DNA from: Mycolicibacterium frederiksbergense
GTDB taxonomy: Bacteria; Actinomycetota; Actinomycetes; Mycobacteriales; Mycobacteriaceae
Length of the DNA stretch: 64,000 bases
Direction of reading: 5' to 3'
Assembly (NCBI RefSeq): GCF_029893345.1
Contig: NZ_JARXVE010000007.1
Span: 62,001-126,000, forward strand
Positions 1 through 9,132 of the stretch are shown in pieces. Position 1 is the first letter of the stretch, and every line of letters starts with the position of its first letter. The notes beneath the pieces are model-generated. The model worked only from the letters and a program-made list of their open reading frames with translations. It ran no database searches and was not told where the DNA came from. A program made the position numbers and the translations under genes.

Positions 1-2
1 GA

Positions 3-50
3 CAGAACCTGTTGCACGGCACACCCGTTCCGGCCAACGCCTACTTCTGA
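3..50 (+). CDS. C-terminal tail of an unidentified gene (cut by window start)
   Basis: The first 50 bases hold an open frame ending in TGA at 48-50 and reading QNLLHGTPVPANAYF. Only 15 residues are visible, so no family can be named. It converges on the AraC gene and overlaps its last 10 bases, an arrangement common elsewhere in this window. It may be chance coding. Confidence 0.35.
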   Translation, partial: QNLLHGTPVPANAYF

Positions 51-889
51 GCGGGCGGTCGGTGCACGCTCGCCAGCCGTGACATCCGCGACGGCGGCAA
101 TCCGAACTCCGCGGTGAATGCCGCCGTGAACGCCGCGGGCGTAGCGTAGCCGAGCCGATTGGCCACCTCGGTGACCGTGGCGCCCCGCAACAACGGCACT
201 GCGGCGAGGAGTCGAGCCCGCCGGCGCCAGACGGCGGGGCTGACCCCGGTCTCGGTCCGAAACCGACGGGTGAATGCTCGCTCGCCGAGATTCGTCCGGG
301 CGGCCCACTGCGCGTTCCCGATGCTGACGTCGGGGGCGGCGAGGTACTCCCGGCACAACATGGCGAGATCCGTTGCCGCGGGCAGAGACACGTGCAGCGC
401 CACCGGTGTCAGTGCGGCGATCTCGTGCAACAACAGCGTGACGACGGCGCCGTCACGTCCTGACAGGTCGTAGTCGAGATCGAAATCGACTGCCACGAGC
501 AGAAGTTCGCGAAGCAGAGGCGTCACCTGCACCACGACACAGCTGTCCGGCCACCACGGCACCGCCGCAGGTTCGATATACAGGCTCCTGGTGCTCACGT
601 CCTGCGTCCGCATCAGATGCGCAACGCCGGGCGGAATGAGCACCGCGAGGTCAGTCGGCACGGTCCAGGCGCCATGCGCAGTTTCGACCACCATCACCCC
701 GGTGGCACTGTGGAGGAACTGTGCTCGCCGGTGCGAATGCCAGTCCAGGACAAACCCGTCGGGGTAGTCCGTCCCCACCGGCAACACCGCGCGTGGCACG
801 TCGTCGAAGTCGTCCGCCGCTACGTTGCGCACACTGCGAGTGTACGACCGAGAATCGAAACTATTGGTCCGACTATCGATTGTCAGCAC
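41..889 (-). CDS. AraC-family transcriptional regulator
   Basis: A 282-residue regulator with the two-part AraC layout. Residues about 45-105 form a cupin-like sensor (WHSH...MVVET...IPPGVAH). Residues about 175-275 hold the double helix-turn-helix, with the family's typical pairs FTRRFRTETGVSPAVWRRRAR and VTEVANRLGYATPAAFTAAF split by a short linker. It is divergent from the TauE/SafE exporter with only 26 bases between them, which suggests it controls that exporter. The GTG start at 889 is uncertain: a second GTG about 19 codons downstream (near 832) would leave more promoter room and remove a poorly conserved leader. Ligand unknown. Confidence 0.85.
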   Translation of the reverse strand: MLTIDSRTNSFDSRSYTRSVRNVAADDFDDVPRAVLPVGTDYPDGFVLDWHSHRRAQFLHSATGVMVVETAHGAWTVPTDLAVLIPPGVAHLMRTQDVSTRSLYIEPAAVPWWPDSCVVVQVTPLLRELLLVAVDFDLDYDLSGRDGAVVTLLLHEIAALTPVALHVSLPAATDLAMLCREYLAAPDVSIGNAQWAARTNLGERAFTRRFRTETGVSPAVWRRRARLLAAVPLLRGATVTEVANRLGYATPAAFTAAFTAEFGLPPSRMSRLASVHRPPAQK

Positions 890-915
890 ACCGGGGAGCC
901 GGTTGGCTTGATCGC

Positions 916-1671
916 ATGACTTTCTGGGTACTGGTCATGGTCGGCGCCGTCTCGGGCGTCACCACCGTGCTGTTCGGCTTCGGCGGCGGGTTCGTGACGG
1001 TGCCCGTGATCGTCTGGGCGAACACCCAACTCGGCCCCGACACCATGCGTACCGCCGTTGCGACATCGGCTGTCGTGGTGTGCGCCGGCGCAGCGATCGC
1101 CACCGCATCCACGCGTCGAGACATTCTGTCTGCCCTGCGCGGCAACAGCACACTCGTAGCAGCACTGGGTATGGGCGGAACACTCGGTGGTCTGGCGGCG
1201 AAGTATGCACCGGCCGCCCTCGCACAGTGGGGCTTCGTGGTCTACGTGGGTGTGACGCTCATTGACACACTGACCCGCCCCGGTTTCTTGCGGTCGTCAG
1301 ACGCCGGGGCCGACCCGAGCGCCATCCGTGCGGCGTACGGGGTTCCCATCGGTATGGTCGCGGCCTTCCTCGGCGTCGGCGGCAGCATCCTGACGGTACC
1401 GCTGCTGCGACGGGCGGGACATTCGATGGAATCGGCGACAGCCCTGGCAAACCCGCTCACGTTCGCGATTGCCGCTCCGGCAGCTCTACCCCTGCTCGGA
1501 TCGATCGACTACCCCGCAGCCGCCGCGTTGCTGCTCGGTGCCACACCTGTGGTCATCGCACTGCGGCGACGCGGGCCCAAGATCCCCGATGTCACACATG
1601 CCCGTGCCTACGTCGGACTACTCGCCGCCGTCACGATCGCGATGACCGCCGCCGCGATCCGTGCGAGTTAG
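916..1671 (+). CDS. TauE/SafE family membrane exporter
   Basis: A 251-residue integral membrane protein of the TauE/SafE (DUF81) family, proposed exporters of sulfite or organosulfonates and related anions. Two half-repeats each begin with a glycine-rich motif: FGFGGGFVTVPVIV near residues 20-33 and FLGVGGSILTVPLL near residues 155-168. About seven to eight hydrophobic segments are visible. The ATG at 916 is preferred because the reading frame upstream overlaps the AraC gene and has no membrane character. It is probably regulated by the divergent AraC protein. Substrate cannot be told from sequence. Confidence 0.85.
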   Translation: MTFWVLVMVGAVSGVTTVLFGFGGGFVTVPVIVWANTQLGPDTMRTAVATSAVVVCAGAAIATASTRRDILSALRGNSTLVAALGMGGTLGGLAAKYAPAALAQWGFVVYVGVTLIDTLTRPGFLRSSDAGADPSAIRAAYGVPIGMVAAFLGVGGSILTVPLLRRAGHSMESATALANPLTFAIAAPAALPLLGSIDYPAAAALLLGATPVVIALRRRGPKIPDVTHARAYVGLLAAVTIAMTAAAIRAS

Positions 1672-1705
1672 ACACGACGACGCTGTCTGAAGTGTTCACC
1701 GGAAC

Positions 1706-1729
1706 AAAAAAGACGCCCGGCCGCGCCGG
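1706..1729 (-). terminator. Possible intrinsic terminator after the SbcC-like gene
   Basis: Read on the minus strand, a 5-bp GC stem (1717-1721 paired with 1725-1729, 3-nt loop) directly follows the stop codon and leads within a few bases into six T residues (A run at 1706-1711 on the plus strand). The stem is short and separated from the T run, so the call is modest. Confidence 0.45.
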
Positions 1730-4363
1730 CTAGGCCGTCAACGCGATGTGATGGGCGCCGTGCAGGCTGGCGTAGCGGTCGGGACTGCAGGTCAGCACGA
1801 TGACCTGCCCGTCGCCGCCCACCACGTCGAACACCGCCCCCATCTTTATCAACCGGTCGGGGTCGGTGAACCCGAGCGCATCGTCGATGATGACCGGAAC
1901 GCTGTCCTCCTTGGCCACCATGGTGGCCCCGGCCAGCCGGGCCACGATCGCCAACTGTTCCTTGGCGCCACCGGACAGCGATTCGTAGGGCACCGTGCGA
2001 CCGGACAGCGTCCGGGTGCGGATGTTGAGGTCACTGTCGACGTCGACCTCGAAATCCTCACCGAACACCAACCGGCCCAGCCGTTGCACCTCGAGCCGGA
2101 ACGGGTCGGCGTAGCGCTGCCGGGTGGCGTCGCGGTGCCGGGCCATCACCGACCGCAGCATCTCGGCCGCGCGGGCCCGGCGATGCACCCGTAGATATTC
2201 GGCATGGGCGTGTTCGCGCTCGGTCTCGGCGGCGTCGAGCTGGCCCTTGCGTCCTTGGGTGCCATACACCTTCAGCTGGGCGGCCACCTCGCGCAGGCCC
2301 TCGACTGCCGCGTCATGGCGGGCACCGAGCAGCTCGGCGCGCCGTACCGCCTCATCGAGCGCGGTGCTCACCGAATCCGGTGCGGTGGCTGACAACTCGT
2401 CGCGCAGCGCGCCGGCCCGGCCCGCGGTCGCAATGGCCTCCTCGTCGGTGACCTGGGCCTGGACCGCCAGCTCGTCGTCGCTGGCCTGCCCGCGTTGCAC
2501 TTCCAGGCGCCCGCCCGCGACCGTCAGCTCGGCCTGGGCCGTGCTGAGCTTGTCACGCAGCACACTAAGCCGGGTGGTCTTCTCGGACAGCCGCTGGGTC
2601 GCCGCGGCGACGGCCTTGCGGCTGGCTTCGCCCGCGGTGACGGCCTGCCGATGCACACCCACCGCGGTGTCGAGTTCAGTTCGCGCAGTGGCGATATCGG
2701 CCGGCCCGGCCAGCTCGAACAACCCGGCCTCGGCTGGCTGGCCGGAGCGCAACTCGGCCAGCCGCGACCGCAGGTCCTCGATTCGATCATCGCCGGTGAC
2801 CGCTTCGATGGTGGCGTGCAACCGATCCCGGGCGGCGAGCAGCTCACGCCGGCGACCGTCGAGGGCCCGTGCGGCCTCGACACCGTCGACCCCGGCCCCG
2901 GCCAGCGCGCCGGCCAGCACACCCTGCGCCTCGTCGAGACGGGCCCGGGTCTGCGCAGCGGGAGCCCCGGGCACCACGCGCACGCTCAACACCCCGGGTA
3001 GGTCGATCTCGGTGCGGGCGGTGGTATTGACCGACCATGTCACCCCGGCGCCGAGGTCCACCGGTGCGTCGTCCACCCGAACCCCGAGATCGGACTCGGC
3101 GACGAGTTCGATTCGCGCCGAAGCGAGTTCAGCCTGTCCGGCGGCCCGTTCCACCGCGACAGCGGCCGCCTCGATGGCCCGCATCCCGGATTCGTCGAGG
3201 GTGATGCCGCGCAGCTCACCGGTGACCCGGTCGAGCTCGCGCACCGCGGTGTCGATCCGGCTCAGCCGCGACGCCAGCCGATCGGCCTCGTCACGATCGG
3301 CCAGCCGGGCCAGCACCACCCGGGCCGTCTCCACCCGGCCGGCGTGCTCATCGGCGGCCACCCGAGCCTGCTCGGCCGCGGCTTCCGCGGCCTCGTGCAC
3401 CTCACGTGCGGTGGTGGTCTCACCGTCGGAAATGGTCAGCGCGGCTTGTAGTTCGGTGATGGTGGCGGCCCGTTCGTCGAGCTCGGCCCGCAGCCTCCGG
3501 CGTTCGGTGAGCGCCGCGGCCGATGCGGCCCGGGCAACCCGCGCAGCCTCGGCCACCACCTCGGCCTCGTTCAGCCGCTGCACCAGGGCGGCGACCGCAT
3601 CCGCAGCCGTGCGGGCAGCGGCCAGCCCGGCCTGAGCCTGGGCGCGTTCGCCGGCCAGCCCGGCGACCTCGGTGCTGAGTTCGGCATGCCGGCGCACCGC
3701 ATCGTCGACCTCGGCCACCGCGGCGGCGCACTTCGCCACCTCGTCGTCGGCGCCGGCGAGCCGCTTGGTCACCGCGGCCCACTCGCCGGTGGGGCGGCCG
3801 GTGCCGGTGAAGTAGCGCAGATACTCGGAGTCGATCCGCTCGATCAGCAGCGGCTCGTCACCGGAGAGGGCGACCGCCTCACCTGCGGCCACATCCAATG
3901 CCCGGGCCAGCGCATCCGAGCCGGACAGGTCCACCGGGGCGGTCGAGCTGGCCTGCAGCACCCGCTGGGCCTGCCACAGGCTGGTGTCCACGGTCTCGGC
4001 GAGCATGGCCAGCACCCGCTCATGCGCCTCGTCGCCGCTGAGTTGCTCGCGTACCGGCGCCAGCACGGTCAGCTGGGTTTCGGCGCGTTTGTGGAACCGC
4101 TTGCGGTACACGAACCGGTAAGGCCCGGTGGAGATTTCGGCGGTCACCTCGGCACCGACATCGGCGTGCGTCGGCTTGACCTGCTTGACCTCCTTCTTGC
4201 CCGAGCGGTCCTTGGCCTCCAGCAACAGATCCAGCGCCTCGATCATCGAGGACTTGCCGATCTCGTTGGCCCCGCTGACCACCACCACGCCGTGATCGGG
4301 GAACTCGATCTCGCGGTGGGTGATGCCGCGGTAGTTGGTCAGGACCAGCCGGTGCAGTTTCAC
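1730..4363 (-). CDS. SbcC-like ATPase (Rv1278-type)
   Basis: An 877-residue ABC/SMC-type ATPase, the presumed partner of the downstream-encoded nuclease in an SbcCD/Rad50-Mre11-like complex for DNA end processing. The Walker A GANEIGKS is at residues 31-38, the long middle (about 200-700) is alanine/arginine/glutamate rich as in coiled coils, and the C-terminus carries the signature LSGG (796-799) and Walker B VIIDD (824-828). The GTG start at 4363 overlaps the nuclease stop by four bases (GTGA), showing translational coupling; the open frame upstream of it is only a shadow of the neighbouring gene. I see no CxxC zinc hook, unlike classic SbcC. Length fits M. tuberculosis Rv1278 (about 875 residues). 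Confidence 0.85.
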   Translation of the reverse strand: MKLHRLVLTNYRGITHREIEFPDHGVVVVSGANEIGKSSMIEALDLLLEAKDRSGKKEVKQVKPTHADVGAEVTAEISTGPYRFVYRKRFHKRAETQLTVLAPVREQLSGDEAHERVLAMLAETVDTSLWQAQRVLQASSTAPVDLSGSDALARALDVAAGEAVALSGDEPLLIERIDSEYLRYFTGTGRPTGEWAAVTKRLAGADDEVAKCAAAVAEVDDAVRRHAELSTEVAGLAGERAQAQAGLAAARTAADAVAALVQRLNEAEVVAEAARVARAASAAALTERRRLRAELDERAATITELQAALTISDGETTTAREVHEAAEAAAEQARVAADEHAGRVETARVVLARLADRDEADRLASRLSRIDTAVRELDRVTGELRGITLDESGMRAIEAAAVAVERAAGQAELASARIELVAESDLGVRVDDAPVDLGAGVTWSVNTTARTEIDLPGVLSVRVVPGAPAAQTRARLDEAQGVLAGALAGAGVDGVEAARALDGRRRELLAARDRLHATIEAVTGDDRIEDLRSRLAELRSGQPAEAGLFELAGPADIATARTELDTAVGVHRQAVTAGEASRKAVAAATQRLSEKTTRLSVLRDKLSTAQAELTVAGGRLEVQRGQASDDELAVQAQVTDEEAIATAGRAGALRDELSATAPDSVSTALDEAVRRAELLGARHDAAVEGLREVAAQLKVYGTQGRKGQLDAAETEREHAHAEYLRVHRRARAAEMLRSVMARHRDATRQRYADPFRLEVQRLGRLVFGEDFEVDVDSDLNIRTRTLSGRTVPYESLSGGAKEQLAIVARLAGATMVAKEDSVPVIIDDALGFTDPDRLIKMGAVFDVVGGDGQVIVLTCSPDRYASLHGAHHIALTA

Positions 4364-5511
4364 GCTGCACTCTTCCGGTCCACCAAACGCAGCAAAAGCC
4401 CCAGCGCCGCCCGGGCATCGTCGGCCTCGGCACCCCCGGAGCGGGCCGTGGCCACCAATTCGTCCACCGCGGCCGCGGCGAACCCACCGATGCCCAGGTC
4501 GTCGAACTCGCCGTCGGCGGGCAACACCGCGATCTCGGTGTGCCGCTCCCATTGGGTGAGGGCGGCGAAAAGCCGGGCGTACTTGTCCAGGCAGGCGTCC
4601 AGGGCAGCCTTGTCGGTCACGCTCAGCGAACCCGTCAGCGCCAGGCGCACCACGGTGCGTTCCTTGTCGGCCAGCAGGTCCAGATTCAGATCCAGATCGG
4701 CCACATCCCGGTCGGTGTCCACCGACCGGCGCAGGGTGACGAACCGCCACCGGCCCACCCGTTCGGAGTCGACCCGGACCGGACGGCCCGGGTCGGTCTC
4801 GTCGATCTCGACCAGCAGCACATGCCCCGGATCGGATTCGATGTCGTCGTAGTTGGTCACCTCGGGCGAACCCGAGTACCAGACCCGACCGGTCGACCCC
4901 ACCTCGGTGCGGGAGTGCTTGTCCCCCAACGCCACATAGTGCACCGCGCCGCGCGCCAGCGCATCCTCGACGGCGGCCATCCGGATCAGCGAGGGCTTCT
5001 CCTTGTCCGGATCGAGAATGTCGACCCCACCGTGGCCTACCACCACCCGGGTCACCCCGTCGGCGGGCAATTCGGCCAGCACGTCACCGACCAGATCCGA
5101 CGTCGGCGCCTTGGACCGCCACGGTGCGGCCACGATCTGCAGCCCGGGCCGCACCTCGTGCACGCCCGCCCGGTCCAGGACCACGACGTTGTCCGGGCAT
5201 TCGGCGGTGAACAGCGCACTGGTGTAGACCGACGCGGCGTCGAGCGGGTCGTGGTTGCCGGGCAGCAGATATACCGGCACTCCGATGGCGCGCATCGCCT
5301 CCAGCGACAGGCTGACCTCGCGGGGCGCCAACTGGTTGTGCTCGAACACGTCACCGGACACCACCACGAACTCGGCACCCGAGGCCGCGGCCACCGCGCC
5401 GAGCGCGGCGACGGCCTCCCGCCGCGACGCGGAGTAGCGCGGCTGAGCCTCACCGTTCAGGAAGTGACGGGTCATGCCGAGTTGCCAGTCGGCGGTGTGC
5501 AGAAAACGCAT
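4360..5511 (-). CDS. SbcD-like metallophosphoesterase (Rv1277-type)
   Basis: A 383-residue calcineurin-like phosphoesterase, the nuclease half of the SbcCD-like pair. Metal motifs are HTADWQLG (5-12), SGDVFEHN near residue 53, GNHD near 85, a central VVVGHGGVD and a GDKHS motif. The first motif reads DWQ where many family members have D-x-H; I believe mycobacterial homologues share this, so it is not a local defect. An AAAGGA ribosome site lies about eight bases before the ATG. It overlaps the ATPase gene by four bases, so the two are one transcript and probably one complex. Divergent from the phosphatase at 5638. Confidence 0.87.
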   Translation of the reverse strand: MRFLHTADWQLGMTRHFLNGEAQPRYSASRREAVAALGAVAAASGAEFVVVSGDVFEHNQLAPREVSLSLEAMRAIGVPVYLLPGNHDPLDAASVYTSALFTAECPDNVVVLDRAGVHEVRPGLQIVAAPWRSKAPTSDLVGDVLAELPADGVTRVVVGHGGVDILDPDKEKPSLIRMAAVEDALARGAVHYVALGDKHSRTEVGSTGRVWYSGSPEVTNYDDIESDPGHVLLVEIDETDPGRPVRVDSERVGRWRFVTLRRSVDTDRDVADLDLNLDLLADKERTVVRLALTGSLSVTDKAALDACLDKYARLFAALTQWERHTEIAVLPADGEFDDLGIGGFAAAAVDELVATARSGGAEADDARAALGLLLRLVDRKSAA

Positions 5512-5637
5512 CGGCCCGTCCTTTCTGTATTCGTTCGGCGCGGTTCGTCATCGAGCAAGGCGAGTCTAGGACTGAGGACCGACAAGTCCCGGGACCTGCG
5601 GCGGCATGGCCCAGCTTGGTTACCTACCCTGTTGAGA

Positions 5638-6159
5638 ATGGCCAGTCCGATCAGTCCGATCAGAACCCTGCTGCTGATGCGCCATGCCAAGTCGGCCTAT
5701 CCCGACGGGGTGGCCGACCACGACCGTCCACTGGCCGCGCGCGGGATCAGGGAGGCCGCGCTGGCCGGCGATTGGATCCGAGCCAACGTTCCGCCGGTGG
5801 ACGCCGTGCTGTGCTCGACGGCGAAACGGACCCGCCAGACCTTGGCGCGCACCGGCATCGACGCGCCGGTTCAGTACGCCGAGCGCATCTACGACGCCAG
5901 ACCGGGCACCGTCATCGACGAGATCAACGGGGTGCCGTCACGTTTCGGCTCCGAGGTGTCCACGGTGCTGCTGATCGGCCACGAGCCGGCCATCTCCGCG
6001 GTGGCGCTGGGCCTGGCCGACGGCTCCAACCGCGCTGCGGCCGAGAGCATTTCACTCAAGTTTCCGACCTCGGCGATCGCCGTGCTACGCACCAGCGGCC
6101 CGTGGGACCAGCTCGCGCTGGGCGGCGCGGCACTGGTCACCTTCCACGTCCCCCGCTGA
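5638..6159 (+). CDS. SixA-like histidine phosphatase (Rv1276c-type)
   Basis: A 173-residue protein of the histidine phosphatase superfamily, SixA (phosphohistidine phosphatase) branch. The catalytic RHAKS motif is at residues about 15-19 and the second catalytic histidine sits in LLIGHEP near residue 118. The ATG at 5638 is chosen because homology starts there; a TACCCT -10-like hexamer lies a few bases upstream, compatible with a leaderless transcript. It is convergent with the lipoprotein genes (9-base gap) and divergent from sbcD, the same arrangement as in M. tuberculosis. Substrate is not evident from sequence. Confidence 0.85.
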   Translation: MASPISPIRTLLLMRHAKSAYPDGVADHDRPLAARGIREAALAGDWIRANVPPVDAVLCSTAKRTRQTLARTGIDAPVQYAERIYDARPGTVIDEINGVPSRFGSEVSTVLLIGHEPAISAVALGLADGSNRAAAESISLKFPTSAIAVLRTSGPWDQLALGGAALVTFHVPR

Positions 6160-6168
6160 AACCAACCG

Positions 6169-6717
6169 CTAGGAGTTGGTGGCCAGCGTCAGTTCCATCA
6201 GCTTGGTGGCCATCGAGCAGGCATCGATCCCGGGCACCTGCGGGTTCACCCACCAGCCGACCACGCCCGCCGCGTCGCTGGCCACGCCGCACGCCCCGTT
6301 GAGCCCGTTGGGCTTCATGATGATCGAATCGACCCCGGCGATCCGGCGGGACTCGATCGCGTACTGCAGCTTCTCCGCCGTCTGACGTTCGTTGTCCAGG
6401 CTGCCCTGCTCGTACCAGAACCGGGTGATGTCGACCAGGCCCGCCGGATTGGCCGCCTGCCAGCGGCACACCGCTCCGACGAACGTGCTCTGGATGTCCA
6501 GCGGGTCGGCACCCACCGTTTTGGCCAGGATGTCCTCGGTCAGGACGTCACATTCCTTGAGCAGATTGGGATAGGTCTTCTCGGACTTGTTGTTGCTGGG
6601 ACCGCCGCTGGCCCCCTCCTTGGCGGCGACGCCGTCCACCGTGCGGGAGCAACCCGTCAGTGCGGCGAACACCGCCAGCACAGCCACCGCCCCGGCAATC
6701 CCACGCTGAATACTCAT
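6169..6717 (-). CDS. lprC: DUF3558 lipoprotein (LprC-like)
   Basis: A 182-residue predicted lipoprotein. The N-terminus MSIQRGIAGAVAVLAVFAAL is a signal peptide leading to the lipobox LTGC, so the mature protein is anchored by its cysteine to the outer face of the membrane. The rest fits DUF3558, an actinobacterial secreted family: two or three conserved cysteines (ECD, CRW, CSMA) and a central W-rich strand. The ATG at 6717 overlaps the stop of the upstream paralogue by four bases. Position next to the phosphatase and order with its paralogue match M. tuberculosis lprB-lprC (Rv1274-Rv1275). No enzymatic role is known to me. Confidence 0.82.
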   Translation of the reverse strand: MSIQRGIAGAVAVLAVFAALTGCSRTVDGVAAKEGASGGPSNNKSEKTYPNLLKECDVLTEDILAKTVGADPLDIQSTFVGAVCRWQAANPAGLVDITRFWYEQGSLDNERQTAEKLQYAIESRRIAGVDSIIMKPNGLNGACGVASDAAGVVGWWVNPQVPGIDACSMATKLMELTLATNS

Positions 6718-7262
6718 TTCGAATTCACAATCGACTGGCGGGCGAGTTCCTTGGCCACATTGCACGGATCCGGATAGGGCTTCTGGTCGAAGCTGACCGA
6801 CCACTCGATGAAATCATCGTCGAACTGGATGCCGATCTCACAAAGGTTGACGTCGCCGGCCTTCAGCGGGTTCTCCCCGACCGCGATGAAACCGCCGTGC
6901 CCCTCGATGTTGATGTCCTCCACGCTGGTCCGTGACAATTCCTCGGTCTTGCGTTCCCGGCCGATCGGGCTGCCCCGGAACCAGGTGAACGAAAAGTGCG
7001 GCCCCAGGATGCTGCCGCCCTGCAGCCACTGGCAGCCCGACGAATTGGCCGCGGTGTTGACCAGGCCCTGCACCTGGGTCAGCTCGGTCACCGTCTGATC
7101 GGTCAGGCCGCCACACTGCGGAAAGTGCGGGCCATGCTTCGCCGCACCGGCACTCTGCGTCTGGGTTTGCGGAACCTCGGGGGATGCGGGCTCGGAAGAC
7201 GAGCACGCAGCGAACACCGGAACCATTGCCGCCGCAGCCAGTACCACCAGGGTTCTAGTCAC
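6714..7262 (-). CDS. lprB: DUF3558 lipoprotein (LprB-like)
   Basis: A 182-residue lipoprotein, paralogue of the gene it overlaps. Signal peptide TRTLVVLAAAAMVPVFAAC with lipobox FAAC. Shared DUF3558 features are the cysteines in FPQCGG, SGCQW, LCEIG and PDPCNVA, and an FTWFRGSPIG strand. The GTG at 7262 gives the best signal peptide; a GTG three codons upstream is possible. Divergent from the ABC exporter with about 124 bases between. The pair is probably co-transcribed (ATGA overlap). Confidence 0.82.
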   Translation of the reverse strand: MTRTLVVLAAAAMVPVFAACSSSEPASPEVPQTQTQSAGAAKHGPHFPQCGGLTDQTVTELTQVQGLVNTAANSSGCQWLQGGSILGPHFSFTWFRGSPIGRERKTEELSRTSVEDINIEGHGGFIAVGENPLKAGDVNLCEIGIQFDDDFIEWSVSFDQKPYPDPCNVAKELARQSIVNSK

Positions 7263-7386
7263 GCCATGCACTGTAGCGGCAGTGCCCAACCTCAACCACC
7301 GACAGGCCGACTGACCTGGACTTTCTACAGCAGACACGACAACGGCTGGACACGAAGGACACCGCGGCGTGTGCGAGAGTATCGAG

Positions 7387-9132
7387 ATGCTCTGGGCGCT
7401 GCTGCGACAGTACGTGCGGCCGTACCGGCGGCTGCTGGCGGTGGTCGCCGCGCTGCAGGTGATCAGCACCCTCGCCTCCCTGTACCTGCCGACGGTCAAC
7501 GCCGCGATCATCGACGACGGGGTGGCCAAGGGCGACACCGGGCGCATCGTCGAGCTCGGTGGGGTGATGCTGGCAGTCACCGGTCTGCAGGTGGCCTGCG
7601 CCATCGGCGCGGTGTTCTTCGGGTCACGGGCGGCCATGGGCTTCGGCCGCGATCTGCGTTCGGGGATCTTCAACCACGTCACCACGTTCTCCGCCGAGGA
7701 GACCGCCCGGTTCGGCGCACCGTCACTGCTGACCCGCAGCACCAACGACGTCGGGCAGATCCAGCAACTGCTGCAGATGACCGCCACCATCCTGATCACC
7801 GCCCCGATCATGTCGATCGGCGGCATCCTGATGGCGGTGCACCAGGACGCCGGGCTGTCCTGGCTGCTGCTGGTCAGCGTGCCGGTACTGGCACTGGCCA
7901 ATTACGCGATCATCAGGCATCTGATGCCGATCTTCCGTCGCATGCAGCGCCTCATCGACGGGATCAACCGGGTACTGCGCGATCAGCTGTCCGGGATCCG
8001 GGTGATCCGGGCGTTCGCCCGCGAACCCGTCGAACAACAACGGTTCGCCGAGGCCAGCGGGGCACTGTCGGCCACGGCACTGGACGCCGGGCGGTGGCAG
8101 GCGCTGATGCTGCCGTCCACCACGCTGGTGATCAACATCTCCAGCGTCGCGCTGATCTGGTTCGGCGGGCTGCGCATCGACGCTGGGCACATGCAGGTGG
8201 GCTCGCTGATCGCCTTTCTGGCGTACTTCATGCAGATCCTGATGGCGGTGCTGATGGCGGCGGTTCTGGCGGTGATGCTCCCGCGCGCCGCGGTGTGCGC
8301 CGAGCGGATCACCGACGTGCTGGGCACCCGGCCCCAGATCGTCAGCCCGGACAACCCGGTGCGACCGCAGACCCGCACCGGCGAGATCGTGTTCGACAAT
8401 GCGACATTCAGCTACCCGGGCGCCGACCGTCCGGTGCTGCAACAGGTTTCGCTGCGCGCCGGACCCGGAACCACCACCGCGGTGGTGGGATCGACCGGCT
8501 CGGGCAAGTCCACCCTGCTGGCCATGATCTGCCGGTTCTACGACGTCACCGCCGGCTCGGTGCACGTCGACAGCGTCGACGTCCGCGACCTCGACGTCGA
8601 ACAGTTGTGGTCGACGATCGGCCTGGTCCCCCAGCGCGGATACCTGTTCTCCGGGACCATCGCCGAGAACCTCCAGTACGGCGCGGCCCCGGGTCAGCTG
8701 GTCACCGAGGAGCAGATGTGGGAGGCGCTGCGGATCGCGGCTGCCGACGATTTCGTCCGGGCGCACCCCGACGGCCTGGACCGCCCGGTGGCCCAGGGCG
8801 GCATCAACTTCTCCGGCGGGCAACGGCAACGGCTTGCGATCGCCCGCGCGGTGATCCGCCGGCCGGCGATCTACCTGTTCGACGACGCGTTCTCGGCACT
8901 GGACGTGCACACCGACGCCCGGGTGCGCAGCGCACTGCGCGAGGTGTCGGCCGAGGCCACGGTCGTCATCGTGTCGCAACGGATCTCGACGGTGACCGAG
9001 GCCGACCAGGTGATCGTGGTCGAGGACGGCCGCATCGTCGGCATCGGCACCCATGACGAGCTGCTCGCCGACTGCCCCAGCTATGCCGAATTCGCCGCCT
9101 CGCAGGCGGTCACCGCCGGGGACCCGCGATGA
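7387..9132 (+). CDS. ABC exporter half-transporter, degenerate-site subunit (Rv1273c-type)
   Basis: A 581-residue half-transporter: six-helix membrane domain (about 15-310) followed by an ATPase domain. Walker A GSTGSGKST is at 368-376, signature FSGGQ at 475-479, and Walker B ends LFDD (residues 499-500), so the catalytic glutamate is replaced by aspartate. That marks it as the degenerate-site half of a heterodimeric exporter. Start set at ATG 7387 (MLWALLRQ) because the M. tuberculosis homologue begins in the same way; a GTG six codons upstream is an alternative. It overlaps the next half-transporter by four bases. Likely exports lipid-like or drug-like substrates; actual substrate unknown. 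Confidence 0.88.
   Translation: MLWALLRQYVRPYRRLLAVVAALQVISTLASLYLPTVNAAIIDDGVAKGDTGRIVELGGVMLAVTGLQVACAIGAVFFGSRAAMGFGRDLRSGIFNHVTTFSAEETARFGAPSLLTRSTNDVGQIQQLLQMTATILITAPIMSIGGILMAVHQDAGLSWLLLVSVPVLALANYAIIRHLMPIFRRMQRLIDGINRVLRDQLSGIRVIRAFAREPVEQQRFAEASGALSATALDAGRWQALMLPSTTLVINISSVALIWFGGLRIDAGHMQVGSLIAFLAYFMQILMAVLMAAVLAVMLPRAAVCAERITDVLGTRPQIVSPDNPVRPQTRTGEIVFDNATFSYPGADRPVLQQVSLRAGPGTTTAVVGSTGSGKSTLLAMICRFYDVTAGSVHVDSVDVRDLDVEQLWSTIGLVPQRGYLFSGTIAENLQYGAAPGQLVTEEQMWEALRIAAADDFVRAHPDGLDRPVAQGGINFSGGQRQRLAIARAVIRRPAIYLFDDAFSALDVHTDARVRSALREVSAEATVVIVSQRISTVTEADQVIVVEDGRIVGIGTHDELLADCPSYAEFAASQAVTAGDPR

Noticed and set aside
5..40. Possible attachment site or repeat at the left edge
   Set aside because: No repeat partner in the window; simply the end of a gene.
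2124..3635. Long plus-strand open frame opposite the SbcC-like gene (503 codons)
   Set aside because: Composition is S/R/A-rich without domains; it is an antisense shadow of the GC-rich coiled-coil coding sequence.
4364..4750. N-terminal extension of the SbcC-like protein
   Set aside because: It runs in another frame across the nuclease gene and has no homology; the GTG at 4363 fits the overlap rule and the motif position.
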